A program made the translations under genes and the position numbers. A model generated the notes under the pieces. It ran no database searches. It was not told the origin of the DNA and saw only the letters and a program-made list of their open reading frames with translations. This document shows, piece after piece, positions 1 to 8,316 of a stretch of 64,000 bases of DNA (positions within the stretch are counted from its first letter, which is position 1; each line of letters opens with the position of its first letter). Source of the stretch: Acetobacter aceti (GTDB lineage Bacteria; Pseudomonadota; Alphaproteobacteria; Acetobacterales; Acetobacteraceae); the NCBI RefSeq assembly GCF_002005445.1, contig NZ_CP014692.1, forward strand, positions 1,736,001 through 1,800,000, read 5' to 3'.

Positions 1-368
1 GACGCTATTTCCCGAAAGGTGATGCACCCCGGCTTTCCGCCATTGCCTGGGATATGTGGGAAGAGCGTCTGGGCGACGTGGCGCTTCTGGTGAACACCAC
101 CTCACTGGGGATGCAGGGCGGCCCTGCTCCGGACTGGACACCGAAGCTGGGCACGGCATCCAGCCATCTGGTCGTCTCCGACATTGTGTATGTCCCGCAG
201 GAAACACCATTTCTGAAAGCCGCCGGAGAGCAGGGGCTGACAACCTCAGGCGGGCTGGGGATGCTGCTGCATCAGGCGCGTCCCGGCTTCAGGGCATGGT
301 TCGGCGCGGAGACGGAAGTCGATGAGGCTACGGTTGCGTATATTAGCGCAGTCCTGAGTAATCGCTGA
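1..368 (+). CDS. aroE: Shikimate dehydrogenase, C-terminal part (5' end outside window)
   Basis: The reading frame is open from the first bases of the window, so only the C-terminal ~120 residues are present. AroE reduces 3-dehydroshikimate to shikimate with NADPH in the cytoplasmic aromatic amino acid pathway. The visible segment holds the family motif NTTSLGM (about residue 20 after the ATG at 54) and the C-terminal GGLGMLLHQA block that lines the shikimate/NADP site. It ends 6 bases before coaE, and aroE-coaE-dnaQ is a common alphaproteobacterial order, which supports the call. The ATG at 54 is internal and should not be taken as the start. Confidence 0.9.
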   Translation, partial: RYFPKGDAPRLSAIAWDMWEERLGDVALLVNTTSLGMQGGPAPDWTPKLGTASSHLVVSDIVYVPQETPFLKAAGEQGLTTSGGLGMLLHQARPGFRAWFGAETEVDEATVAYISAVLSNR

Positions 369-374
369 AGTCAT

Positions 375-977
375 ATGAAGGTTATGGGGCTTACCGGCGG
401 GATCGGCATGGGCAAGACAACCGTGGCCCATCTGCTCAGGCGGGCCGGTTTTCCGGTGTTTGATTCAGATGCCACTGTGCATCGTCTTCAGGGGGCTGGA
501 GGCGCCGCCGTTCTTCCGATTGGAAAGCTGATCCCGGCCGCTCTGGTGAAAAACGCAGAGGGTGAGCTTTCACTGGACAGGCAGGAACTCAGAAAAGCCG
601 TGATGGCGCATCCTGAACTGATCGGGCAGCTTGAGAAAATCATTCATCCTCTGGTGTTCGCTGCTCGTGACCGGTTTTACAGACGATGTCGCCGCCGGGG
701 TGCGGACTGGGTTGTCATCGACGTTCCTCTGCTGTTTGAGACAGGCGGAGACAGACAGTGTGACAAGGTTGTGGTCGTCTCTGCGCCACGGCGCACGCAG
801 ATCGCGCGGATTGCCCGCAGACGGGGCATGACGCCGGCGGAGGCTCAGAGAATGATCGCCCGACAGATGCCGGATCATGAAAAACGGCGTCGCGCGGATG
901 TGGTGATTCGCACAGGACTCTCGATGGCTGATACAAGGCGCGAGGTGAGGGCACTGATCAGGGAAATGCGCGCATGA
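375..977 (+). CDS. coaE: Dephospho-CoA kinase
   Basis: CoaE phosphorylates the ribose 3'-OH of dephospho-CoA, the last step of coenzyme A synthesis in the cytoplasm. The 200-residue length is normal for the family. The P-loop GGIGMGKTT lies at residues 8-16, FDSD follows at about 29-32, and the IDVPLLFE motif near residue 115 marks the CoA-binding region. The ATG lies 6 bases after the aroE stop, and the 3' end overlaps dnaQ by 4 bases (ATGA), so the three genes are probably co-transcribed. Confidence 0.95.
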   Translation: MKVMGLTGGIGMGKTTVAHLLRRAGFPVFDSDATVHRLQGAGGAAVLPIGKLIPAALVKNAEGELSLDRQELRKAVMAHPELIGQLEKIIHPLVFAARDRFYRRCRRRGADWVVIDVPLLFETGGDRQCDKVVVVSAPRRTQIARIARRRGMTPAEAQRMIARQMPDHEKRRRADVVIRTGLSMADTRREVRALIREMRA

Positions 978-1669
978 AACGCTCGGTTCTGTTCGATACG
1001 GAAACCACGGGGCTTGAGGCGACCAAGGGCGACCGTGTGATTGAAATCGCGGCGCTTGAGTTGCTGGGGGACCTCCCGACCGGCGAGGTGTTTCACGTTC
1101 TGATCCACCCGGAGCGTGATATTCCGGAAGAGGCGTCGCGTGTGCATGGCCTCACGCTTGCCGATCTGGAAGGCAAGCCGAAATTTGCCGCCATCGCCGA
1201 TGACTTTCTGGCGTTCATTGGTGATGATGAGCTGATTGCTCACAATGCCAGCTTCGATTTCGGGTTTATCAATGCCGAGATGGAGCGCGTGGGCAAACCA
1301 CCACTCGATCCGTCCCGCAAGGTCGATACGCTGGAACTCGCCCGTGAGCGTTTCCCCGGCATGCCCAACAGCCTTGATGCGCTGTGCCGCCGTTATGGCA
1401 TCGACCTGTCAGAGCGCACGACCCATAATGCTCTGCTCGACTGCAAACTGCTGGCCGACGTTTATGTCGAACTCATGGGTGGTCGTCAGCATGGGCTGGG
1501 GCTGGGCGGAACCGACGGCAATGAGTCACCCGTCGCACGTTACGCAGGGCCGGGTGTCCGAACACCGGTTCTTGTTCAGCCTGATGCGGAAACCCTTGCG
1601 TCTCATGCTGCTTTTGTCGGGAAATTGCCTGATAGCCTCTGGACCGCAGGCGAGAAGGCGCAAGGCTGA
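974..1669 (+). CDS. dnaQ: DNA polymerase III epsilon subunit (3'-5' proofreading exonuclease)
   Basis: This is a DEDDh exonuclease that proofreads for the replicative polymerase. Exo I has Asp8 and Glu10 in FDTETTG, Exo II has Asp95 in the HNASFDFGF block, and Exo III has His151 and Asp156. All five catalytic positions are present. The length of 231 residues matches alphaproteobacterial DnaQ. The C-terminal ~60 residues would carry the polymerase alpha-binding tail. The start overlaps the coaE stop by ATGA. Its stop lies 3 bases from the stop of the convergent histidine kinase gene. Confidence 0.95.
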   Translation: MKRSVLFDTETTGLEATKGDRVIEIAALELLGDLPTGEVFHVLIHPERDIPEEASRVHGLTLADLEGKPKFAAIADDFLAFIGDDELIAHNASFDFGFINAEMERVGKPPLDPSRKVDTLELARERFPGMPNSLDALCRRYGIDLSERTTHNALLDCKLLADVYVELMGGRQHGLGLGGTDGNESPVARYAGPGVRTPVLVQPDAETLASHAAFVGKLPDSLWTAGEKAQG

Positions 1670-1672
1670 CAC

Positions 1673-3289
1673 TCAGGCGACCAGCGTGACCACCGCCTGA
1701 AGCCCGTTCGGTTCACGGTTGTGCAGCACGACGTCGCCACCCTGACCACGAATGATCGTCCGGGTAATGGCCAGTCCAAGCCCGGTTCCGCCGGTTTCCC
1801 TGTTGCGGCTTTCCTCACCACGGACGAAAGCCTCGAACATCCGCTCCAGATCATCCTCGGGCAGACCCGGACCATCGTCTTCGACCGTGACTGTCACACG
1901 TCCGTTGCGGAGTGAATGGATCGTCACCAGAGCATTGCCACCATAATTGACCGCGTTGTTGATCAGATTGGTAAAGGCCCGCTTCAGCCCCATCGGACGG
2001 CCTTTTGTCATGACCGTGCCATTGAAATCGGCCAGCATGATCCTGTCACCATCTGAGGGGCGGCTTTCAGCCACGTCATCGACGACCGTTTGCAGGAGAG
2101 CATGGAGGTCCAGCTTGGCCAGGGGTTCACTGGCCGAGCTGTCCTTGCTGAATTCAAGGGTGGATTCAACAAGTGTCATCAATTCATTGATGTCGTGGAG
2201 AAATTTTTCTCTCATATCATCATCTTCAATGAATTCGGCCCGTAGTTTCATCCGGGTGATGGGCGTGCGCAGATCATGTCCGACCGCAGAAAGGATACGT
2301 GTTCTCTCCGAAATGAAACGCCGGATACGGGCTGCCATGGCATTAAAGGCAGCGGCTGCCTGAGCTACTTCAAGAGGGCCTTCTTCTGACAGCGGAGGCG
2401 AGGCGGCGTCGGGTGCAAATGCGGCGGCGGCGGCGGACAGGGTACGAACCGGCAGCAGCAGCCGTCTGACGCCCCATGCGATCAGCAGGCCGCTACCAAC
2501 TGTCATCAAACCCAGCGCCAGCGGAAAAGTTGAGGAGTTGAACGGATTGGGCGCGGGCAAGCGGTAACGTATGACCAGCCAGCGCGTATCATTGGGAAGC
2601 TGAAAAGCCAGTCCCCGATAGCGTTTTCTATGAACGGGCAACCATGCCACTCGCTTGGGTGGAAAGGGAAACAGCAGATCTTTCAGGCGATGCTGTTCGG
2701 GCGATGGTCCGAAACATTGGGGATCTGGTGGATGCTGCGCATCTCCAGTGAAACTGCCATCCGTCTCTTGATGAGGCAGATCATGACAGAGTTCTGAAGA
2801 GTTGCCACCACCGAAAAGCGGGGCTGGCGAACCATCCCGAAAGGAACGCAATTCCAAAGGCGGTGACCCGGAACGAGGGCCGCCTGGGCTCGCCATGTCA
2901 CCCAGCGGGTTGTTTCTGAAGCCTTTTCTGAAGCCTTCCGGAACAAAGAACAGTTTCTGGAAATCCATCCAGCTTTCCTGCCGCACCATGTCCCGGTCAG
3001 GCTCATCAGCGAGGTGAACGGAAAAACTGGCGGGGAGATCCAGTTCAAGCAACTCCCGAGCCCGTTCTGCAGGGAGATCTTCCGCGACAGAACGATAGAT
3101 CATCAGAGTGCGAAGCAGATCCTGATGCGCCACCATGCGTTCATGGAAGGTGATCCTGTCCATGGTCTCGACCGTAAGACCCATGGCTCCCAGCCCGACG
3201 AAGCCGACGGTGAGAAACAGGCTCATTCTCGCCGCAAGAGAACGCGGCAGGAACCGGACACACCATCTCTGGGGAAACAGGCGTTTCAC
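1673..3289 (-). CDS. Membrane sensor histidine kinase, EnvZ/PhoR-like
   Basis: An inner-membrane sensor kinase of 538 residues, partner of the response regulator just upstream (30-base gap). A first membrane segment lies at about 22-42 and a second at 255-275, enclosing a ~210-residue periplasmic domain. HAMP follows, then HisKA with phospho-accepting His338 in VGHDLRTP, N-box NLINNAVNYGG (441-451), G1 DDGPG (471-475) and G2 GGTGLGLA. The periplasmic part has a Gly/Pro-rich low-complexity stretch (about 130-195) with two cysteines (168, 192). The signal is unknown. The chosen start is GTG; an ATG at residue 22 is possible but would shorten the N-terminal tail before the membrane segment. Confidence 0.88.
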   Translation of the reverse strand: MKRLFPQRWCVRFLPRSLAARMSLFLTVGFVGLGAMGLTVETMDRITFHERMVAHQDLLRTLMIYRSVAEDLPAERARELLELDLPASFSVHLADEPDRDMVRQESWMDFQKLFFVPEGFRKGFRNNPLGDMASPGGPRSGSPPLELRSFRDGSPAPLFGGGNSSELCHDLPHQETDGSFTGDAQHPPDPQCFGPSPEQHRLKDLLFPFPPKRVAWLPVHRKRYRGLAFQLPNDTRWLVIRYRLPAPNPFNSSTFPLALGLMTVGSGLLIAWGVRRLLLPVRTLSAAAAAFAPDAASPPLSEEGPLEVAQAAAAFNAMAARIRRFISERTRILSAVGHDLRTPITRMKLRAEFIEDDDMREKFLHDINELMTLVESTLEFSKDSSASEPLAKLDLHALLQTVVDDVAESRPSDGDRIMLADFNGTVMTKGRPMGLKRAFTNLINNAVNYGGNALVTIHSLRNGRVTVTVEDDGPGLPEDDLERMFEAFVRGEESRNRETGGTGLGLAITRTIIRGQGGDVVLHNREPNGLQAVVTLVA

Positions 3290-3319
3290 TTACGGCGTAA
3301 GACCGTCTGGGCGGGCATG

Positions 3320-4036
3320 TCAGCGCCGCTCCACATCAGCTGCCAGCACGTAGCCGCCGCCACGCACTGTCTTGATCAGTTGCGCGTTGCGTCCGTCATC
3401 CTCAAGCTTCCGGCGCAGGCGGCTGACAGCCACGTCGATCGCACGATCAAAGGGACCAGCCTGCCTTCCGCGAAGAAGGTCAAGCAGCATGTCGCGTGTG
3501 AGCACGCGGTTTGGACGCTCCAGCAGCGCCAGAAGCAGGTCATACTCACCGCCCGTGAGAGAGATTTCCGCGCCATCGGGGTTCAGAAGACGGCGACGGG
3601 CGAGTTCCAGACGCCAGCCGGCAAAGAGGATTTCTCTGGTTTCGCTTGAGCCCTGCTCCTGACTCTCGCTGACCCTGCGCAGGACTGCGCGAATACGGGC
3701 CAGAAGCTCCCGTGGATTGAATGGCTTGGTGACGTAATCGTCCGCACCGAGTTCCAGACCGATGATGCGGTCTGTCTCCTCATTCATCGCCGTCAGCATG
3801 ATGATCGGCACGTTGGCCTGACTGCGCAGCCAGCGTGCGAGGTCGAGACCCGACTCGCCGGGCAGCATCAGATCGAGCACAATCAGATGATAATGCCCCT
3901 GACCCCAGACACGTCTAGCCTCACGTCCGTCACGGACGCTGGTGACGCGCATCTGGTTGCGCTCAAGGAATTTCGAGAGAAGATCGCGGATTTCGCGGTC
4001 ATCATCTATGATAAGGATATGGGGTGTCTGCTCCAT
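3320..4036 (-). CDS. OmpR/PhoB-family response regulator
   Basis: A two-component response regulator that binds DNA. The receiver domain has acidic residues at 11-13, the phosphorylation site Asp55 (IVLDLMLPG), Thr82 and Lys104 (TKPF). A winged-helix C-terminal domain fills about 135-235. I place the start at the ATG at 4036 because it gives a receiver beginning MEQTPHILIIDDD and the usual 238-residue length. The longer open frame up to 4252 has no family similarity. The cognate kinase follows. The gene is divergent from the PRC-barrel gene at 4159. Confidence 0.9.
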   Translation of the reverse strand: MEQTPHILIIDDDREIRDLLSKFLERNQMRVTSVRDGREARRVWGQGHYHLIVLDLMLPGESGLDLARWLRSQANVPIIMLTAMNEETDRIIGLELGADDYVTKPFNPRELLARIRAVLRRVSESQEQGSSETREILFAGWRLELARRRLLNPDGAEISLTGGEYDLLLALLERPNRVLTRDMLLDLLRGRQAGPFDRAIDVAVSRLRRKLEDDGRNAQLIKTVRGGGYVLAADVERR

Positions 4037-4158
4037 GAATGCGTTATAAATCAACCTGAGCCGCCTGTGCAGGCCATGTTTCATTCTGTTGCACTTCGGG
4101 ATGTGTCTTACAATTTGACCGGCAGGCACCAGCAGTCGATCATGCTCTGAACCCGGAG

Positions 4159-4935
4159 GTGCACGCCATCTTTCCCAACGGACAGGCTCCCAAGATGCGC
4201 AGACTGAAAAGCATTGCGATGGATGATTTCGGACCCTGCGTTCGACGGGCACACCCGGGACTGTTCAGAGCTGTTCTGGCTGGCGTGATCGCTGGTCATC
4301 TTCTCGCTTTTCCATCCGCGGCCATCGCTCAGCCGCAGGACAGCCTTCCGTCATCACAGGTTCAGGCAGAAGCACAGACTGTGCTCCCAGGTTCGGTGAA
4401 TCGCGATACGGTGACGGGTGACAATCCTGATCTGGCTATTCCTGAACCCGCTCTCCGGCAGCCTGTCACCGGCAATGCTCCGTCCAGGACTGACGCTGCC
4501 ATTATCACAAAAGCATCTCTCGGCAGCCTCATCGACAGGGATGTCGATGCAGCAGGAGGCGGCAACCTTGGTCATATCGTTGACGTTCTGATCGACGTTG
4601 ATGGAGAGATGCGTGCGGTGGTGATCGATATTGGTGGGTTTCTGGGTGTCGGCAACCGCCGCGTCGCAGTTGCGTCTGATCTGATTCAGGTCAGTCATGC
4701 CAATCCGCAGGCTCCGCTTATCATGCAGGTGTCAGCAGCAGTGATCCGTTCCGCCCCTGAATACAAAAGAGGGGATATGAACATATCTGTGCTTGCCGGC
4801 CCACGCCTGCCTGCCTCTGGGCAATCTGCAGGCGCACCGGCAACATCTTCGGCAGAGACGATTTCCGTGAAAACGTCCGTCCGGCCAGTTGCCAGCCCGC
4901 CTGCCAGTCCTGTTTCCTCCTCGCCCGACGAGTAG
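4159..4935 (+). CDS. Exported PRC-barrel domain protein
   Basis: A probable periplasmic protein of up to 258 residues. An N-terminal signal peptide is visible: hydrophobic stretch VLAGVIAGHLLAF followed by an Ala-rich AIAQ cleavage region. The PRC-barrel domain spans about 115-190, with the characteristic GHIVDVLIDVDG and a repeated Val/Ile pattern, and Pro/Ser/Ala-rich linkers lie on both sides. PRC barrels bind protein or RNA partners; no specific role can be read here. The start is uncertain: ATGs at 4195 and 4219 are equally reasonable and none has a strong ribosome-binding site. It is divergent from the response regulator and may be its target. Confidence 0.75.
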   Translation: MHAIFPNGQAPKMRRLKSIAMDDFGPCVRRAHPGLFRAVLAGVIAGHLLAFPSAAIAQPQDSLPSSQVQAEAQTVLPGSVNRDTVTGDNPDLAIPEPALRQPVTGNAPSRTDAAIITKASLGSLIDRDVDAAGGGNLGHIVDVLIDVDGEMRAVVIDIGGFLGVGNRRVAVASDLIQVSHANPQAPLIMQVSAAVIRSAPEYKRGDMNISVLAGPRLPASGQSAGAPATSSAETISVKTSVRPVASPPASPVSSSPDE

Positions 4936-5004
4936 GCGTGTGGCAGATCCACGCACGCTCGGCTGCCCGGAACACAGCGTCAGACTATCTGTCATAAAAG
5001 GCAG

Positions 5005-6267
5005 GTGGAGATGATGATGAAGCTTAAACCCAACAGCACGATGGGGCTGGATGGGGTCAGTTTTTTTGTCGCCAACCTTCAGGCTGCCTTCGGTCCGTTT
5101 GTCTCTGTCTATCTCACGGAAGAACACTGGACACAGGGAGAGATCGGTATCGCCCTGACGATCGGCTCCGTCACCGCGATGGCCAGTCAGGTGCCGGCGG
5201 GCGCACTGGTGGATGCCCTGCGGAACAAGCGGCTGATCGCCGAGCTGTCCATCGTCGCGATTATCGCCTCCTGCCTGATCATGGCGATCATGCCGGAACG
5301 TCTGCCTGTCGCTATCGCCGAGATCCTGCATGGCCTGGCGAGCTGCACGCTCAACCCGGCCATCAGCGCTCTGACCCTGGGGGTTGTCGCTCTGGCAATC
5401 GCCCGCGCTCCTGACAGGACAAGGGGGGCGCTCGGTATCCGCTTTGGGCGTAACGCCAGTTTTGCGGCAGTGGGAAATGCCATGTCGGCCGGTCTGATGG
5501 GAGCCGCCGGCTATTTCATTTCTGCAAGGGCGACATTCTTTCTGGGAGCCGCCATGGCTGCTCCCGGACTGATCGCCCTTCGCCTGATCGAGCCTGTCGT
5601 CACACCGTTTGATCAGAGCGCATCTGGCCTGGCTGAGGGCGAGAATCCCGGAAGGGCTACTGTCCGATCCTCTCTTGCCCTTTTAAAAGAGCCGGGCCTG
5701 TTTGCTTTCGCATTATGTGTGGTGTTCTTCCATCTGGCCAACGCCGCCATGCTGCCGCTGGCGGCTGGCCAGATTACAAAAGACGCCGGTCATTCCGCGG
5801 AAATTATCATCGCGGCCTGTATCCTTGCGCCACAGCTTCTGGGAGCGGTCCTCTCTCCCTGGATCGGACGCTGGGCGGAAACGATCGGACGCCGCCCTGT
5901 CATGCTCATGACATTCATGGCGCTCCCTTTGCGCGGCATTCTTTTGAGCTGCACATCCAATCCCTGGCTTGTCGTGCCGTTTCAGATGCTGGATGGAATC
6001 AGTTCAGCGTCTTTTGGCGTCATGTTGCCGCTTGTGGCGGCGGACCTGACCCGCCGCACAGGGCATTTCAATCTCTGCATGGGGCTGCTGGGACTTGCCA
6101 TGGGACTGGGAGCGAGCTTCAGCACCAGTCTTGCGGGAGCCGTCGCAGATCATTCGTTGCGATACGCCTTTCTCCTGCTGTCGGCGTCCGGAGGTATCTG
6201 CCTGATGCTGATCGTTTTCGTCATGAAGGAAACCCGCAGGGAAGATGACGCCCCGCAGCCGTCTTGA
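5005..6267 (+). CDS. MFS transporter
   Basis: A 420-residue polytopic inner-membrane protein with about 12 hydrophobic segments and the two-half pattern of the major facilitator superfamily. A motif-A-like loop GRWAETIGRRPV lies between the two halves at about residue 290. The substrate cannot be predicted from sequence; the closest types are drug/H+ antiporter-like exporters. Several starts are possible: GTG at 5005 or ATGs at 5011, 5014 and 5017. The GGTGGAG at 5004-5010 fits the later ATGs as a ribosome-binding site. Confidence 0.85.
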   Translation: MEMMMKLKPNSTMGLDGVSFFVANLQAAFGPFVSVYLTEEHWTQGEIGIALTIGSVTAMASQVPAGALVDALRNKRLIAELSIVAIIASCLIMAIMPERLPVAIAEILHGLASCTLNPAISALTLGVVALAIARAPDRTRGALGIRFGRNASFAAVGNAMSAGLMGAAGYFISARATFFLGAAMAAPGLIALRLIEPVVTPFDQSASGLAEGENPGRATVRSSLALLKEPGLFAFALCVVFFHLANAAMLPLAAGQITKDAGHSAEIIIAACILAPQLLGAVLSPWIGRWAETIGRRPVMLMTFMALPLRGILLSCTSNPWLVVPFQMLDGISSASFGVMLPLVAADLTRRTGHFNLCMGLLGLAMGLGASFSTSLAGAVADHSLRYAFLLLSASGGICLMLIVFVMKETRREDDAPQPS

Positions 6268-6290
6268 GTGCCAGTTTTTGAAAGCCAGTT

Positions 6291-7049
6291 TCAGGATGCG
6301 ACAAGTCTGTCCCATTCTTCCATGAGGATGGCGTCAACTTTTTCCATGCTGACCGGCACGCCAAGTTTCTTCAGGCTGGTCACGCCGAATTCCCTTATTC
6401 CGCATGGAACGATGCCATCGAAAGCAGACAGGTCGGGATCGACGTTGATCGAAATTCCGTGCCAGCTCACCCAGCGGGTCACACGAACACCAAGCGCCGC
6501 GATCTTGGCTTCCGCTCCGGTTCGAGGATCGACGACCCAGACACCCACACGTCCTTCGCGTCGCTCACCCTGAATCCCGAGACGCGCAAGCGTTGCGATG
6601 ATCCACTGTTCCAGAAACGAGACATAGGCCCGAAGGTCACGTTCAGGCACGGGGCCATGGGGGCGGGACAGATCCATCATCAGATAGGCGACCCGTTGTC
6701 CGGGGCCGTGATAGGTCCACTGGCCACCCCGTCCGGCCGGGTATGTGGGATATCCTCTGGGATTGAAGAGATCAGCTTCCTTTGCGGATGTCCCGGACGT
6801 GAACAGGGGCGGATGCTCAAGGAGCCAGATTCGTTCCTGCGTTTCCTCTGCCCGAATCTCACGGACTGTCTGCTCCATGCAGGAGAGCGCGATCGGGTAA
6901 GGGACGAGTTCAGTCGATTTTTCCCAAATGATACCTCCGTCAGTCCTCACCCTTTCCGGGGAGATCCCACGTGGAATGGCCGTATCGGCAATTAAATCAG
7001 GTTCTTTGTCACGAATCGTACATTCAGACATTGCGGCATTCTCAGGCAT
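6291..7049 (-). CDS. lipB: Lipoyl(octanoyl) transferase
   Basis: LipB moves octanoate from acyl carrier protein to the lipoyl domains of 2-oxoacid dehydrogenases, before LipA adds sulfur. The substrate loop [13 protein letters not shown] is at 106-118, catalytic Lys182 is in [10 protein letters not shown], and the acyl-accepting Cys216 is in VPCG. The protein has 252 residues, with an N-terminal tail of ~35 residues beyond the usual LipB start. ATGs at 7049 and 7031 are both possible. No lipA neighbour is seen. Confidence 0.95.
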   Translation of the reverse strand: MPENAAMSECTIRDKEPDLIADTAIPRGISPERVRTDGGIIWEKSTELVPYPIALSCMEQTVREIRAEETQERIWLLEHPPLFTSGTSAKEADLFNPRGYPTYPAGRGGQWTYHGPGQRVAYLMMDLSRPHGPVPERDLRAYVSFLEQWIIATLARLGIQGERREGRVGVWVVDPRTGAEAKIAALGVRVTRWVSWHGISINVDPDLSAFDGIVPCGIREFGVTSLKKLGVPVSMEKVDAILMEEWDRLVAS

Positions 7050-7107
7050 CGGTTATACGCCCCTCCAACTCCAACCGGTATCACTCAAATGAGGCTGGTT
7101 GTCACGG

Positions 7108-7193
7108 GCGGCCGTGGCGGAATGGTAGACGCGCAAGCTTGAGGTGCTTGTGGGGGAAACCCTGTGGAAGTTCGAGTCTTCTCGGCCGCACCA
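7108..7193 (+). tRNA. tRNA-Leu (anticodon GAG)
   Basis: An 86-base class II tRNA with a 7-bp acceptor stem GCGGCCG/CGGCCGC, D-loop GGAATGGTAGAC, anticodon arm CAAGC-TTGAGGT-GCTTG giving GAG, a variable arm, TTCGAGT T-loop and an encoded CCA end (7191-7193). Confidence 0.97.
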
Positions 7194-7250
7194 AAGTGAC
7201 CCTGAAAATGGGGAGTTATACCAAAATAAAAGACAATTGATGAAAATCAA

Positions 7251-7294
7251 ACCACCCTGCAGAGAATGCGGGTGTGGTCTGTCTTTGTTTTTTG
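7251..7294 (+). terminator. Rho-independent terminator after tRNA-Leu
   Basis: An imperfect GC-rich hairpin (ACCACCCTGCA against TGCGGGTGTGGT) is followed by a T-rich run (7283-7293). It sits ~60 bases after the tRNA and ahead of galU. Confidence 0.6.
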
Positions 7295-7436
7295 TAAATA
7301 ATTTCCTTTTGCCGCGTTTTTAACAGACTTCTGCACTAGAACAGACCGGTGAGACCGATTTAGAGTCTCCACCTATCTGGGCGCGGGAGGTTTGCTCGTG
7401 TGCCCTGTTCCGTAGCATGGATAAAGGTACTACTTC

Positions 7437-8315
7437 GTGATCAAGCCTTTACGTAAAGCAGTTCTTCCGGTTGCCGGACTTGGAACCAGATTCCTTCCCG
7501 CCACCAAAGCCATGCCGAAAGAGATGCTGCCTGTCGTGGACAGACCGTTGATCCAGTATGCTATCGACGAGGCGCGGGCCGCGGGTATCGAAGAGATTTG
7601 CCTCATCACCGGCCGTGGCAAAGACTCGCTCATCGATTATTTCGATGTCGCGTTTGAGCTGGAACACACGCTGCGTGAGCGCAACAAGGTCGATGCCCTG
7701 AAAGCCCTGGAGCCCACCAGCATCGAGGCCGGCTCTCTGATCGCCGTGCGTCAGCAGGAGCCCATGGGGCTTGGCCACGCCATCTGGTGCGCGCGCAGCT
7801 TCATTGGCGATGATCCGTTTGCCATCCTCCTTCCGGACGATGTCGTGCAGGGAAAAGTCGCCTGCATGAAGCAGCTTGCCGATGCGTATTACGCAACAGG
7901 CGGCAGTGTGGTTGCCGTGGAAGAAGTTCCCCGCGAGCACACCAATCGTTACGGCATTCTGAAGCCCGGGAAGGATGACGGTAAGCTGGTCGAGATCACC
8001 GGTCTGGTTGAAAAGCCGAAGCCGGAAGATGCGCCGTCCAACCTGTCCATCATCGGACGCTATGTCCTGACACCGGACATTATGCCGTTCCTCGCGCTCC
8101 TTGAAAAAGGTGCGGGTGGTGAAGTGCAGCTGACCGACGCCATGGCCAAGACCATCGGCAAGACGCCGTTCCATGGCCTGCGTTATGAAGGTACCCGATT
8201 CGACTGCGGTAACAAGATCGGCTTCCTCGAAGCCCAGATCGCCTTTGCTCTTGAGCGTCCTGAACTCGCATCCGATGTGAAGACGTTCCTGAAGAAATAT
8301 ACGGGAGCTGTCTGA
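7437..8315 (+). CDS. galU: UTP--glucose-1-phosphate uridylyltransferase
   Basis: Makes UDP-glucose from UTP and glucose-1-phosphate, the precursor for exopolysaccharide, cellulose and LPS sugars. The 292-residue length is normal. The nucleotide-binding motif PVAGLGTRFLPATKAMPKE opens at residue 11, and VEKPKPEDAPSN carries the sugar-phosphate lysine. The start is GTG. It is followed one base later by the phosphohexomutase that supplies glucose-1-phosphate, so the pair forms a UDP-glucose operon. The ~140 bases upstream (7295-7436) would be its leader; no clear -10/-35 pair was found there. Confidence 0.95.
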   Translation: MIKPLRKAVLPVAGLGTRFLPATKAMPKEMLPVVDRPLIQYAIDEARAAGIEEICLITGRGKDSLIDYFDVAFELEHTLRERNKVDALKALEPTSIEAGSLIAVRQQEPMGLGHAIWCARSFIGDDPFAILLPDDVVQGKVACMKQLADAYYATGGSVVAVEEVPREHTNRYGILKPGKDDGKLVEITGLVEKPKPEDAPSNLSIIGRYVLTPDIMPFLALLEKGAGGEVQLTDAMAKTIGKTPFHGLRYEGTRFDCGNKIGFLEAQIAFALERPELASDVKTFLKKYTGAV

Positions 8316-8316
8316 T

